Below are positions 9,747-18,123 of a stretch of 64,000 bases of DNA, one piece after another. Under the pieces are notes generated by a model, which ran no database searches, was not told where the DNA came from, and saw only the letters and a list, made by a program, of their open reading frames with translations. The DNA is taken from positions 1,240,001 through 1,304,000 of the forward strand of contig NZ_CP023507.1 of assembly GCF_002386345.1 (NCBI RefSeq), given 5' to 3'. The translations under genes and the position numbers were made by a program. Within the stretch, counting starts at the first letter, position 1, and each line of letters opens with the position of its first letter. This stretch comes from Streptococcus oralis (GTDB taxonomy: Bacteria > Bacillota > Bacilli > Lactobacillales > Streptococcaceae).

Positions 9747-10046
9747 ATGAAGCTTATCAACACGACTAATTCACACTCGCAACTTGTTAAAAGCCAATTA
9801 GAAAGCACAGACGCAACTCTTGTCGAGGTCTATTCTGCTGGAAACACAGATGTAGTTTTCACACAAGCCCCGCTTCACTATGAAATCCTCATTTCCAACA
9901 AACACCGTGCTATTCGTGAACCTGAAATCGAAACTATCCAAGACTTCTTCTTAAAACGTAAAATCGACAAGGAAAGCATTGATGAAGCCAATATCAAGAC
10001 GCTTTATTCTGATAAATTGATTGAGATTTCAATCCCTATAAAATAA
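9747..10046 (+). CDS. DUF1827 family protein
   Basis: A 99-aa cytosolic protein of the DUF1827 family found in streptococci and lactococci, function unknown. It begins MKLINTTNSHSQLVKSQLE with CGGAGG 9 bases before the ATG, and has mixed alpha/beta composition with no membrane segment. It stands between a Nudix hydrolase and metK (convergent). A rho-independent hairpin follows. Gene confidence is high because of RBS, promoter and terminator; role cannot be assigned. Confidence 0.82.
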   Translation: MKLINTTNSHSQLVKSQLESTDATLVEVYSAGNTDVVFTQAPLHYEILISNKHRAIREPEIETIQDFFLKRKIDKESIDEANIKTLYSDKLIEISIPIK

Positions 10047-10049
10047 GAA

Positions 10050-10076
10050 GACCAGCCAAAAGCTGGTTTTCTTTTG
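10050..10076 (+). terminator. Terminator after DUF1827 gene
   Basis: GACCAGC-caaaa-GCTGGTT followed by TTCTTTT, just past the DUF1827 stop codon. Confidence 0.7.
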
Positions 10077-10078
10077 CA

Positions 10079-10113
10079 AAAAAGATTGGTAGTACACAAC
10101 TACCAATCTTTTT
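10079..10113 (-). terminator. metK terminator
   Basis: A nearly perfect stem AAAAAGATTGGTAGT / ACTACCAATCTTTTT downstream of metK, with U run on the minus strand. Confidence 0.8.
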
Positions 10114-10117
10114 CATT

Positions 10118-11308
10118 TTATTTCACAGCTTCTTTCAAAGCCTCTACCTTGTCCAAACGTTCCCATGGAAGGTCAATATCTGTACGTCCCATATGTCCAT
10201 AAGCCGCTGTTTGACGGTAAATTGGACGTTTAAGGTCCAGCATTTGAATAATTCCTGCAGGGCGAAGGTCAAAGATTTGACGCGCTGCTTTTTCAAGCTT
10301 GCTTTCAGCTACTGTTCCTGTACCAAAAGTATCGATACGAACGGAAACAGGCTGGGCCACACCGATGGCATAGGCCAATTGTACTTCTGCCTTCTTAGCA
10401 AGACCTGCTGCAACGATGTTCTTGGCAATGTAGCGAGCTGCATAAGAGGCTGAACGGTCCACCTTCGTCGCATCCTTACCAGAGAAGGCACCACCGCCAT
10501 GACGAGAATAGCCACCATAGGTATCCACGATGATCTTACGACCAGTCAAACCTGAGTCCCCTTGAGGTCCACCGATTACAAAGCGACCAGTTGGATTGAT
10601 GAAGAATTTTGTTTGCTCATCCAAGTAAGAGGCTGGAATAACTTCTTTGATAACCTTGCTAATCACATCATTGTGAATTTGTTCATTGCTAACTTCTGGA
10701 TCGTGCTGAGTTGAAATCACGACTGTGTCCACACGTACCGGACGGTCATTTTCATCATACTCAACTGTAACTTGTGATTTAGCATCTGGACGGAGATAGC
10801 TGATTTCACCAGACTTACGAAGTTCTGCCAAACGACGAACTAGCTTGTGGCTGAGTGAGATTGGCAATGGCATGAGTTCTTCTGTCTCATCCACCGCAAA
10901 TCCAAACATGAGCCCTTGGTCTCCAGCTCCAATCAAGTCAAGCGGATCTTGATCTGCATTTCCACGAACCTCCAAGGCTTCGTTAACCCCTTGGGCGATA
11001 TCTGGTGACTGCTCAACAAGTGACGGATGAACTCCCACCGTCTCCGCAGAAAAACCATATTCTGTATTCGTATAACCAATCTCTGCAATGGTGTCACGAA
11101 CCACACGGTTAATATCCACATAAGCATGTGTAGAAATTTCACCAAAAACATGGACGGAACCAGTGTAGACAGCTGTCTCAGCAGCAACGTGCGCATCTGG
11201 ATCTTTAGCTAAAATAGCATCCAAAATCGCATCTGAAATTTGGTCTGCAATCTTATCTGGATGCCCCTCAGATACAGATTCAGACGTGAATAATTTACGT
11301 TCTGACAT
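10118..11308 (-). CDS. metK: S-adenosylmethionine synthetase
   Basis: MetK makes SAM from methionine and ATP. The 396-aa sequence has all family signatures: the N-terminal [20 protein letters not shown] (residues 8-27), [10 protein letters not shown] near 127, and [17 protein letters not shown] near 271. The length is standard. The start codon ATG (11306-11308) is preceded at 8 bases by a very strong GGGGGG ribosome site that forms part of an SMK-type SAM riboswitch, so translation should fall when SAM is plentiful. The leader is unusually long and interrupted (see separate entry). Convergent with DUF1827. Confidence 0.98.
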   Translation of the reverse strand: MSERKLFTSESVSEGHPDKIADQISDAILDAILAKDPDAHVAAETAVYTGSVHVFGEISTHAYVDINRVVRDTIAEIGYTNTEYGFSAETVGVHPSLVEQSPDIAQGVNEALEVRGNADQDPLDLIGAGDQGLMFGFAVDETEELMPLPISLSHKLVRRLAELRKSGEISYLRPDAKSQVTVEYDENDRPVRVDTVVISTQHDPEVSNEQIHNDVISKVIKEVIPASYLDEQTKFFINPTGRFVIGGPQGDSGLTGRKIIVDTYGGYSRHGGGAFSGKDATKVDRSASYAARYIAKNIVAAGLAKKAEVQLAYAIGVAQPVSVRIDTFGTGTVAESKLEKAARQIFDLRPAGIIQMLDLKRPIYRQTAAYGHMGRTDIDLPWERLDKVEALKEAVK

Positions 11309-11546
11309 AAAAATGTCCCCCCTTAAAAAATATTGTTATAGAGTTACAAAGTACTGATAGGTATTTCTATAGTCTAAGAGTTACGACGCGAAAGAAATAA
11401 AAACGATGTTTTTTTATTTCTGAAGCTAGTAAGGCGCATAGGGTGACCGCGTTATAGCGGCAACCGTAGAAGGACGAGCGACTTTGGAGTCGTCATTCTT
11501 TGCGAGTACAAAGTACTGATAGAAATTTCTACCATCTTATCGGGAC
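11309..11546 (-). promoter_or_regulatory. SMK-box (SAM-III) riboswitch, split by a 162-base offset repeat
   Basis: The 5' part of the leader (11507-11546, minus strand) reads GTCCCGATAAGATGG, then a P2-like hairpin TAGAAATTTCTA and AGTACTTTGTA, matching the layout of lactobacillales metK SMK leaders. Its GTCCC (11542-11546) can pair with GGGAC in the ribosome site (11315-11319), the hallmark anti-SD/SD pairing. The core and the ribosome site are separated by extra sequence: a 25-base piece of the core (11507-11531) recurs with two mismatches at 11345-11369. The class call is by pattern; long linkers are possible in this family, so ligand control may persist. Confidence 0.7.
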
Positions 11547-11560
11547 TATATAACCTTATC

Positions 11561-11566
11561 ATTATA
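11561..11566 (-). promoter_or_regulatory. metK -10 box
   Basis: TATAAT on the minus strand, preceded by TGG (extended -10). It would start the transcript about 8 bases before the SMK anti-SD segment. The -35 is poor. Confidence 0.5.
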
Positions 11567-11605
11567 CCACTTCTTGCTTTTTTTTGCAGTATTTTCTCGA
11601 AATCG

Positions 11606-11631
11606 AAAAAAGAACCTTACGGCTCTTTTCT
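11606..11631 (-). terminator. Terminator after the VWA surface-protein gene
   Basis: Minus strand AAGAGCC-gtaa-GGTTCTT followed by TTTT. Between this site and the VWA stop codon (11632-11755) I see no gene or other signal. Confidence 0.55.
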
Positions 11632-11755
11632 CGTCATAAAATTTCGGCTTGTGCTCCATAATACAGAAGGTCATACCTATGCTTATCTGCATACTTCATC
11701 TACAAACTACCTATTTTTTATCACAATGTTTTTACAAACAATCTTCCAGTTAGGT

Positions 11756-13135
11756 TTACTGTTCCTTTGACTTTCTATTGCTTACAGTTAAGCCAAGTCC
11801 AGCCATTAGGAGGCCAATTCCCACAATACCATAGTTCGCTGTATCATTACTTCCTGTATCAGGGAGTTTAGCTGCTTCTTGTTTATGAGCTGTAGCTACT
11901 GGAAGAGAGGTCGTTTGAATCGGATTCTCTGTCTGAACAACTGGTAGTGTTGTACGACGTTCTAGGTAGAATTGGTAATTATCTTTCGTTACCTTATAAT
12001 TGTGTCCTTCAGTCACAGTTTCAACAATCAAAGACGCCACATCTTTAGTCAAGGTATCTCCAAATTGCTCACTTAAATCCAAAATTCTATTATCATTAGT
12101 AAAACCTTTGTAATATTTTTGGTAAGGACTTGAGGTTGCTACAATTCTCTCAATACCATTTGCAGTTAATGTTGCAATTGTGTCTGCAATCGTTGGAATT
12201 GACGGATTCTCCTTAATTGGAAAATCGGATAATAGGACAGCAAACCTTTTATTTTTAGGTGATTTTGACCAATCATATGTCGAAACAATTTGATTGAGTG
12301 CAGGTGTCGGCGTTTCTGCTGGATCACCTCCATTAGCAAGTTCAATTGCAGCGAGCGCTTTTTTTAGTTCGTCTGGATTAGATGTGAAATAAGAGTCACC
12401 AAACTTAGTTAGAATTGTACCTTCATCAGTTAAATTATACGTGCGGCCATAAAGCTCATCGCTAAATGTAGCTAAACCAAAGCGTGCAGTTACCCCATTA
12501 TTCGCGAGATTATCGACAAATTTATTGACATTATCTCTTACAGTATCAATATTACTCTTCATTGATAAAGAACGGTCAACAACAAATACGATATCTGCTG
12601 ATCCTGATTTGGAAATCGTTTTTGTATCTTTTATCATCTCTACGGACGTAGTTTTATCAACACGTTCATATTGAGTATAAGAATTTCCCTCTTCGTCTTT
12701 CCCAGTCAAAGTGCTCTCAGTTGTTTCAGTCTTTGGAGCAGGAAGTTCTTCGCTTTTTACAGGTGCCACTTCTGTCTTTGTGACTTCAACAGTTGCACTT
12801 TCTTCATGAATCTTTTGATCACCTTCTTGGCGTTCTTTCACGTCAATAGGTGAAACCTTCTTAGAAACATCAACAAGCTCTCCAGGTTTTGCATCTGATT
12901 TGTTAACGACTGGTTTCGCCTCATCAGCTTTAATTTCTGCCACAGCAGCTTCGACTGCCGATTTACTTGCTTCAGTTTTCTTTACTGTTTCAGTTGAAGC
13001 AGATGCCGGTTTTGTTGTTTCATCTGCAGACACTTGTCCGACCTGAGCAAAAGCAAACAAAATTGCTACAGAAGCCAACCCAACTTTCATTTTACGGAAT
13101 GAAAAACGTTGTTGTTTCATAAATGATTTATCCAT
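11756..13135 (-). CDS. LPXTG cell-wall-anchored VWA-domain protein
   Basis: A 459-aa surface protein. Residues 1-38 are a YSIRK-like signal peptide (FSFRKMKVGLASVA, cleavage near QVSA-DE). A low-complexity Ala/Glu/Lys/Val/Thr stalk spans about 40-165. A von Willebrand A domain spans about 180-380, with MIDAS motif DRSLS near 187 and ATFSDE near 222. The C-terminus has LPDTG near 425, a hydrophobic segment and KSKEQ, the sortase A signal. VWA domains mediate metal-dependent adhesion to host ligands, so adhesin is the likely role, but no collagen- or fibronectin-binding domain is visible. It is not part of an operon and probably belongs to the variable surface gene set. Confidence 0.88.
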   Translation of the reverse strand: MDKSFMKQQRFSFRKMKVGLASVAILFAFAQVGQVSADETTKPASASTETVKKTEASKSAVEAAVAEIKADEAKPVVNKSDAKPGELVDVSKKVSPIDVKERQEGDQKIHEESATVEVTKTEVAPVKSEELPAPKTETTESTLTGKDEEGNSYTQYERVDKTTSVEMIKDTKTISKSGSADIVFVVDRSLSMKSNIDTVRDNVNKFVDNLANNGVTARFGLATFSDELYGRTYNLTDEGTILTKFGDSYFTSNPDELKKALAAIELANGGDPAETPTPALNQIVSTYDWSKSPKNKRFAVLLSDFPIKENPSIPTIADTIATLTANGIERIVATSSPYQKYYKGFTNDNRILDLSEQFGDTLTKDVASLIVETVTEGHNYKVTKDNYQFYLERRTTLPVVQTENPIQTTSLPVATAHKQEAAKLPDTGSNDTANYGIVGIGLLMAGLGLTVSNRKSKEQ

Positions 13136-13340
13136 AGAAGTCCCCTTTTCTTTTCACGGATCATATTATATAATCCGATTGTTTTATAATTTGATAACAC
13201 AAAATTGTATAGTTTTCAATTTTTTCCTTACGATTTCAATAAAATATTGGACTAAAAACAAGTTTTAAAGCAATTACTATTTTATTAATCAAATTATTTT
13301 GAATATATAATTATTGGCTACTTTGAATAGTTCAGGAAAT

Positions 13341-13378
13341 AAAAACTCAGTAGAATCAGGTAATTCTACTGAGTTTTT
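13341..13378. terminator. Terminator after the DEAD-box helicase gene
   Basis: AAAACTCAGTAGAAT / ATTCTACTGAGTTTT, a 15-bp stem with a 5-base loop and T run, overlapping the helicase stop codon. Confidence 0.85.
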
Positions 13379-14720
13379 AAAATGTTTGGCGTTTGGCTTT
13401 TCGCTCTGCACGGCCACGTGCACGATTTTCAGCACGCTTGGTTTTGCGACGTTTTTCATCCACCGCCCATTGAATCTTCTTCTTATAGCCAGGTTTGACT
13501 TTTTTCTTTTTCTTTTTAACCAAGCCAATCATTTCAATATCAAGCTTATCCTGCTTCTTTTCACGATTAGCACGACGATCACGGTCATAGGTATCTTGAA
13601 ACTCTCCGTCTTTGACCATCTTAGGAGTAAACTTGATACCTAATTTTTCCAACTCACGGATATCCGAGTCATCACTAGGCTGGTAAAGGGTAATAGCCGT
13701 ACCAGGCAGTCCGTTGCGCCCAGTTCGTCCAACACGGTGAACAAAGAAGGACAAGTCTTGCGGAATGGCATCATTGATAACATGACTAACACCTTCAATG
13801 TCAATCCCACGCGCTGCCAAGTCTGTTGCAACAATGTACTCAAAATCCAGATTTTTCACCTGATTCATGATCCGTTTGCGTTCACGAGGAGCAATATCTC
13901 CATGAATCTTAGCTACCTTCAATCCTTGAGCAGTCAAGTAGGCATGCAATTCATCAGCACGCGTTTTGGTGTTAACAAAAATCATTGCCAAATAAGGCTG
14001 CATCAACTGAGTCAGCTGGTAAATTTGAGCATTCTTGTCGCGGCCCTTGGTCGAAATCAACCAATTATCAATGGTATCTGAGATAACTGTCTTAGTCTTG
14101 ATTTTTTCCATGACAGGATTTGACAAGTATTTTTTCAAGAACGGTTGCAATTTTTGTGGAATCGTTGCTGAAAAGACCATGAATTGCAAGTCTTTTGGAA
14201 GGCTCCCTGCAATCTTATCAACGGTTTCCAAGAATCCCATATCCAAGGCCATATCGGCTTCATCAATTACAAAGGTCTTGGCCTTGTGAATAGCCAAATC
14301 ACCAGATTTGACCAAGTCATAGATACGACCTGGCGTTCCGATAACGATATGTGGTTGGTTGCTGGCAAGTTTTTCAATCTGACGCGCCTTATCCGTACCA
14401 CCTACATAATTAACCACACGAACTTCGACATCTGAGTGAGCTGCAATCTGACGAGCTGCTTGGTAGATTTGAGTAGCCAACTCACGACTTGGAGCCGTAA
14501 TCACTGCTTGCACACTATCGCTAGTTTCATCTAATTGCTGGAAAATGGGTAACAAGAAAGTATGAGTCTTTCCTGAACCTGTTTTTGACTCGCCCACCAA
14601 GTCACGACCTGCCAAGACAATAGGAATCAACTTTTCCTGAACTTCGGTAGGAGTCGTAAACTTCAACTCCTCCAAGGCTTCTACTATATAATTTTTAAAT
14701 TGAAATTTCTTAAATGACAT
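13377..14720 (-). CDS. DEAD-box RNA helicase (CshB-like)
   Basis: A 447-aa ATP-dependent RNA helicase acting in ribosome assembly or mRNA decay, especially at low temperature. Visible motifs: Q-motif FTTPTEVQEKLIP (about 21-33), Walker A SKTGSGKT near 46, PSRELATQ near 77, GTPGR near 127, DEAD in VIDEADMALD near 151, SAT in FSATIPQ near 183, and C-terminal ATDLAARGIDIEG and HRVGRTGRNG (about 300-340). The tail from about 395 is very basic (KKKKKVKPGYKKK and Arg/Lys repeats), likely an RNA-binding extension. This domain order and tail resemble CshB rather than CshA, but the name is by similarity recalled, so I leave the symbol blank. Confidence 0.93.
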   Translation of the reverse strand: MSFKKFQFKNYIVEALEELKFTTPTEVQEKLIPIVLAGRDLVGESKTGSGKTHTFLLPIFQQLDETSDSVQAVITAPSRELATQIYQAARQIAAHSDVEVRVVNYVGGTDKARQIEKLASNQPHIVIGTPGRIYDLVKSGDLAIHKAKTFVIDEADMALDMGFLETVDKIAGSLPKDLQFMVFSATIPQKLQPFLKKYLSNPVMEKIKTKTVISDTIDNWLISTKGRDKNAQIYQLTQLMQPYLAMIFVNTKTRADELHAYLTAQGLKVAKIHGDIAPRERKRIMNQVKNLDFEYIVATDLAARGIDIEGVSHVINDAIPQDLSFFVHRVGRTGRNGLPGTAITLYQPSDDSDIRELEKLGIKFTPKMVKDGEFQDTYDRDRRANREKKQDKLDIEMIGLVKKKKKKVKPGYKKKIQWAVDEKRRKTKRAENRARGRAERKAKRQTF

Positions 14721-14818
14721 ACTATCCTCGATTCTATCCTTTCAATTATACCATATTTTGTCCTATTGCAGTAGCCCCATTTGAGTCTCAGTCCTGTAGT
14801 AAAGATTCGAATAGATTA

Positions 14819-14848
14819 AAAGGTTGGAACCTCTGATTCCAACCTCTT
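14819..14848 (-). terminator. Terminator after the EEP-family gene
   Basis: AGGTTGGAA-cctctga-TTCCAACCT with T/A flanks, directly after the stop codon of the minus-strand endonuclease/phosphatase gene. Confidence 0.75.
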
Positions 14849-14851
14849 TCA

Positions 14852-15667
14852 TTATTTCCAGGTCAATACAGCATTCAAACCATAGTGATCACTGACTTGT
14901 GGACTATTTTGACCATCAAAAACTACTTGTAAACTCTCTACTTCCAACTCTTTGGTCGTAAAGACGTAGTCGATTCGTAGTGGCTCGGTATTGCCTTTCC
15001 AGCCATCAATTTCTGGTGGAACGGTATAGCTACCACTTCTTTCTTTCGCAACTTCAAACGCGTCTTGTAATCCTAATGGGCTAGCTAAAATCGCTTGATA
15101 GCCTTCCTGACCAGCTGGATTATTAAAATCACCCGCTAAAATTAGAGGTTTGTTCAACTCTTTTAGTACAGCCTCAAATCGTGCCCATTCTTCTTGGAAA
15201 CCTTTATCCCACCAAGAGAGATGAACGCTTGCAAGAGCAAGTTCCTTACCTTCAACCTCTGTCTCAGCCAAGGCAACGCGGCGAGTATGATAGTCTGTTG
15301 GATCATCTACATCCGAAACTAAAATTTCTCTGGCTTTAATCGGTGTTTTAGATAAGATAGCTACGCCTTCATGGTAACGGTCATAACCAATATGATTATA
15401 AGCCCAAGTCCAGTAGTAGTTTTTCCCTTTCTCAGCCAATTTTTCAACCAGAAGTCGGACATAGTGATCCTGATGAATGGGTTCTGCTGATGGTAAAGCT
15501 TGATAGTGATTGTTAACCTCTACCTCAGGCGAAGTCATTTCTTGATTGATTTCTTGGAAACAAATCAAATCATAATCCTTATCAAGAATGTCTTGGAGTA
15601 AGATTTGGAATTTTTCCTCTGCTTCCTTCTCCATCCAACTGTGGGTATTGAGTGTTAGAAATTTCAT
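14852..15667 (-). CDS. Endonuclease/exonuclease/phosphatase family hydrolase
   Basis: This 271-aa protein has the EEP fold shared by DNase I, exonuclease III and sphingomyelinase-like phosphodiesterases. Seen are the opening LTLNTHSW (residues 4-11, metal-binding Asn), CFQEINQEM near 35 (catalytic Glu), SVHLSWWDKG near 167, LAGDFNNPAG near 196 (Asp and Asn), and a closing SDHYGLNAVL near 259 (catalytic His). No signal peptide is present, so it is cytosolic. The substrate is open: nucleic acid or a phosphodiester lipid or sugar. It lies 51 bases after the glucose PTS gene stop codon going downstream, separated by a hairpin. Confidence 0.85.
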   Translation of the reverse strand: MKFLTLNTHSWMEKEAEEKFQILLQDILDKDYDLICFQEINQEMTSPEVEVNNHYQALPSAEPIHQDHYVRLLVEKLAEKGKNYYWTWAYNHIGYDRYHEGVAILSKTPIKAREILVSDVDDPTDYHTRRVALAETEVEGKELALASVHLSWWDKGFQEEWARFEAVLKELNKPLILAGDFNNPAGQEGYQAILASPLGLQDAFEVAKERSGSYTVPPEIDGWKGNTEPLRIDYVFTTKELEVESLQVVFDGQNSPQVSDHYGLNAVLTWK

Positions 15668-15683
15668 GCTTTTCTCCTAAAAC

Positions 15684-15710
15684 AAGAGGTTGGAAAACAG
15701 CTTCCAACCC
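15684..15710 (-). terminator. Hairpin after the glucose PTS gene
   Basis: AGGTTGGAA-aacagc-TTCCAACC. The arms match those of the terminator at 14819-14848, suggesting the same terminator sequence is reused or duplicated around the EEP gene. It lacks a long T tract. Confidence 0.55.
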
Positions 15711-15718
15711 CAAGTATA

Positions 15719-17905
15719 TTACAATTCTACTTTAGCAACTGCTGTTTTAGCTGCAAGAGAACCTGTTTGTTCTAATTTAACTGATTTGAGGACATCACCA
15801 TTTGTGAAGACAACCACTGTTGATGTTTTGCGTCCTGCTTCTCGAATAGCATCCAAGTCAGCTGTGACAAGAAGGTCACCAGCGGCCACTTTTTGTCCTT
15901 CAGAGACATGAACAGTAAATGGTTTTCCTTCAAGACTTACTGTATCCAAACCAATATGAACAAGCACTTCAAGACCTGAGTCAGTGACAAGACCAAGAGC
16001 GTGTTTTGTTGGGAAGATACTTGATACAGTACCAGTAACTGGAGATACAATGTTACCATTTGCTGGCTCTACTGCAAATCCATCACCCATCATTTTTTGA
16101 GCAAAAACTGGATCTTCCACTTGTTCTAAAGCAACAACTTGACCGTCAGCTACTGAGTAAACTTCTTCAGTTACACCTTTGTAGTGTACAGTATTTTGTT
16201 GAGTTTCTGTCATTTGGCTTGGAAGAGTTTCAGGAATTACTTCACCTGAGTCAAGGATATCTTGGATATCAGATTTCAATACGTCAGCTTTTGGTCCGTA
16301 GATAGCTTGGACACCTTGTCCTTTCATGACAAGACCCATAGCTCCTTCTGCTTTCCATTGTTCCTCAGTACCAACGCGATCTGCGTCTTTAACAGTTACA
16401 CGAAGACGAGTCATACATGCATCCACATCTACGATATTTGCACGACCACCAAGAAGGTTAATGATGTTTACGGCTTGAGAAGCTGCTGCAACTTTTGGAG
16501 TTCCAGGAGCTGCTTCTTCTGATGTTCCTTCAGCTGTTTCGTAGTTTCCGTTACGTCCTGGAGTTGCGTAGTTGAATTTCTTGATCATGAAGTTGGCAAT
16601 GAAGTACATGATAACCGCAAAGAGAACAGTTACCCAGATAAAGTTAACGATATCCATACCAATACCAGCATTAATTGCCAATGGTGTACGAGTCAAGAAT
16701 TCAATTGAACCGAATGAGTGGACACGAAGGTGAACAATATCTGCCATAGCAAAGGCAGCACCTTGAACTACTGAATAAACAAGGTAAAGCGGTGTTGCGA
16801 TGAACATGAACATATACTCGATAGGTTCAGTAACCCCTGTCAAGAATGTTGCAAGGGCTGTCGCAATCATCATACCCTTGTATTGGTGTTTCTTGTCAGC
16901 ATCAACATTGCGGTAGATAGCAACGATGACACCCATCAAGATACCAAATGAACCGATCATTTGTCCAACTTTGAAACGAGCTGGAGTGACTGTTGTAAGA
17001 AGGTGTTGGTATTGGTCAGCATTTGAACCTTTAAGGTTAACAAGGTCAGTTACCCATGCAAGCCAAAGTGGATCTTGACCAAATACTTGTGTTCCTTTTG
17101 CAGCACCAGTTAACACTTCGTATGTTCCACCAAGAGCTGTATAGTTCATTGGGATAGTCAACATGTGGTGAAGACCGAATGGCAAGAGCAAACGTTCCAA
17201 AGTACCATACAAGAATGGTGCAAGAACTGGAGCAGTTTCTTGTGAGTTGGCAATCCAAATACCAAAGTTGTTGATACCTGTTTGAACTACTGGCCAAAAG
17301 GCAGCAAGTACAATTGCAGCAATAGTTGAACGAAGAATAACGACGAATGGTACGAAACGTTTACCATTGAAGAATGAAAGGGCATCAGGAAGTTTACGGA
17401 AGTTGTAGTATTTGTTATAAGCTGTTGCCCCAACAAAACCAGAGATAATCCCTACGAAAACCCCCATGTTAAGCGCTGGTGCCTCAAGAACGCTGATAAA
17501 GTAGTCAGCAACCTTGATTGAACCACCAAAGAAAGTAGTAACCATTGCTTCAGGGTTTTTCAACATATCACCTGTAACACCGAAGATAGTACCTGTGATA
17601 CGGTTAATCAAGATAAAGGCAAGTCCGGCTGCAAATGCACCACCTGCACGTTCTTTTGCCCAGCTTCCCCCAATAGCAAGGGCAAACAAGATATGAAGGT
17701 TACCGATAACCCCCCAACCAATTTGCTCAAGGATTCCACCTGTAATCACTAGAGGAGCAAGGTTTGGGTCGATCATCACGATTGATTTACCGATTGAGAT
17801 CATCAATCCCGCCGCTGGCATAACGGCGATAACCACCATTAAAGCCTTACCGAATTTTTGCCAAAATTCGAAAGACAAGACATTTTTGAATGTAGCTTTC
17901 ATCAT
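15719..17905 (-). CDS. ptsG: PTS system glucose-specific EIICBA
   Basis: This 728-aa permease imports and phosphorylates glucose (possibly also glucosamine or maltose). Order is IIC (about 1-430, around ten membrane segments), IIB (about 470-550, with the phospho-Cys in DACMTRLRVTV) and IIA (about 590-720, with the phospho-His in VLVHIGLDTVSL). The C-B-A order and length match the streptococcal glucose transporter. A 25-base inverted repeat straddles the expected transcription start (separate entry), pointing to repression by a LacI-type protein such as CcpA. No other PTS gene is adjacent. Confidence 0.94.
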   Translation of the reverse strand: MMKATFKNVLSFEFWQKFGKALMVVIAVMPAAGLMISIGKSIVMIDPNLAPLVITGGILEQIGWGVIGNLHILFALAIGGSWAKERAGGAFAAGLAFILINRITGTIFGVTGDMLKNPEAMVTTFFGGSIKVADYFISVLEAPALNMGVFVGIISGFVGATAYNKYYNFRKLPDALSFFNGKRFVPFVVILRSTIAAIVLAAFWPVVQTGINNFGIWIANSQETAPVLAPFLYGTLERLLLPFGLHHMLTIPMNYTALGGTYEVLTGAAKGTQVFGQDPLWLAWVTDLVNLKGSNADQYQHLLTTVTPARFKVGQMIGSFGILMGVIVAIYRNVDADKKHQYKGMMIATALATFLTGVTEPIEYMFMFIATPLYLVYSVVQGAAFAMADIVHLRVHSFGSIEFLTRTPLAINAGIGMDIVNFIWVTVLFAVIMYFIANFMIKKFNYATPGRNGNYETAEGTSEEAAPGTPKVAAASQAVNIINLLGGRANIVDVDACMTRLRVTVKDADRVGTEEQWKAEGAMGLVMKGQGVQAIYGPKADVLKSDIQDILDSGEVIPETLPSQMTETQQNTVHYKGVTEEVYSVADGQVVALEQVEDPVFAQKMMGDGFAVEPANGNIVSPVTGTVSSIFPTKHALGLVTDSGLEVLVHIGLDTVSLEGKPFTVHVSEGQKVAAGDLLVTADLDAIREAGRKTSTVVVFTNGDVLKSVKLEQTGSLAAKTAVAKVEL

Positions 17906-17929
17906 TCAAATCTCCTTTATTTTATTTAG

Positions 17930-17954
17930 GCAAACGTTTTACGAAAACGTTTGC
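17930..17954 (-). promoter_or_regulatory. Inverted-repeat operator at the ptsG promoter
   Basis: GCAAACGTTTT and its reverse complement AAAACGTTTGC flank a 3-base centre. Each arm contains an AACGTT core like cre sites (12 of 14 fit is not reached). It is 13 to 37 bases downstream of the -10, where a bound repressor would act as a roadblock. Confidence 0.6.
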
Positions 17955-17970
17955 ATTTGGTTATGTATTA

Positions 17971-17998
17971 ATTATACCACTTTTATTTTTTTTGTAAA
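17971..17998 (-). promoter_or_regulatory. ptsG promoter
   Basis: Minus strand -35 TTTACA (17993-17998), 16-base spacer, -10 TATAAT (17971-17976). Confidence 0.65.
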
Positions 17999-18042
17999 GG
18001 CTTTTATAAAAAAATTGTCTATTTTTTTAATTTTTAGAAAGG

Positions 18043-18075
18043 AAAAAGAGAAGTTTACGAAAACTTCTCTTTTAA
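18043..18075 (-). terminator. ftsX terminator
   Basis: AAAAGAGAAGTTT-acga-AAACTTCTCTTTT, perfect 13-bp stem, 49 bases after the ftsX stop. Confidence 0.8.
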
Positions 18076-18123
18076 ATATGTATTATTTTTCTGATTTGTT
18101 CTGCAATTTGCATTTAAATCCAA

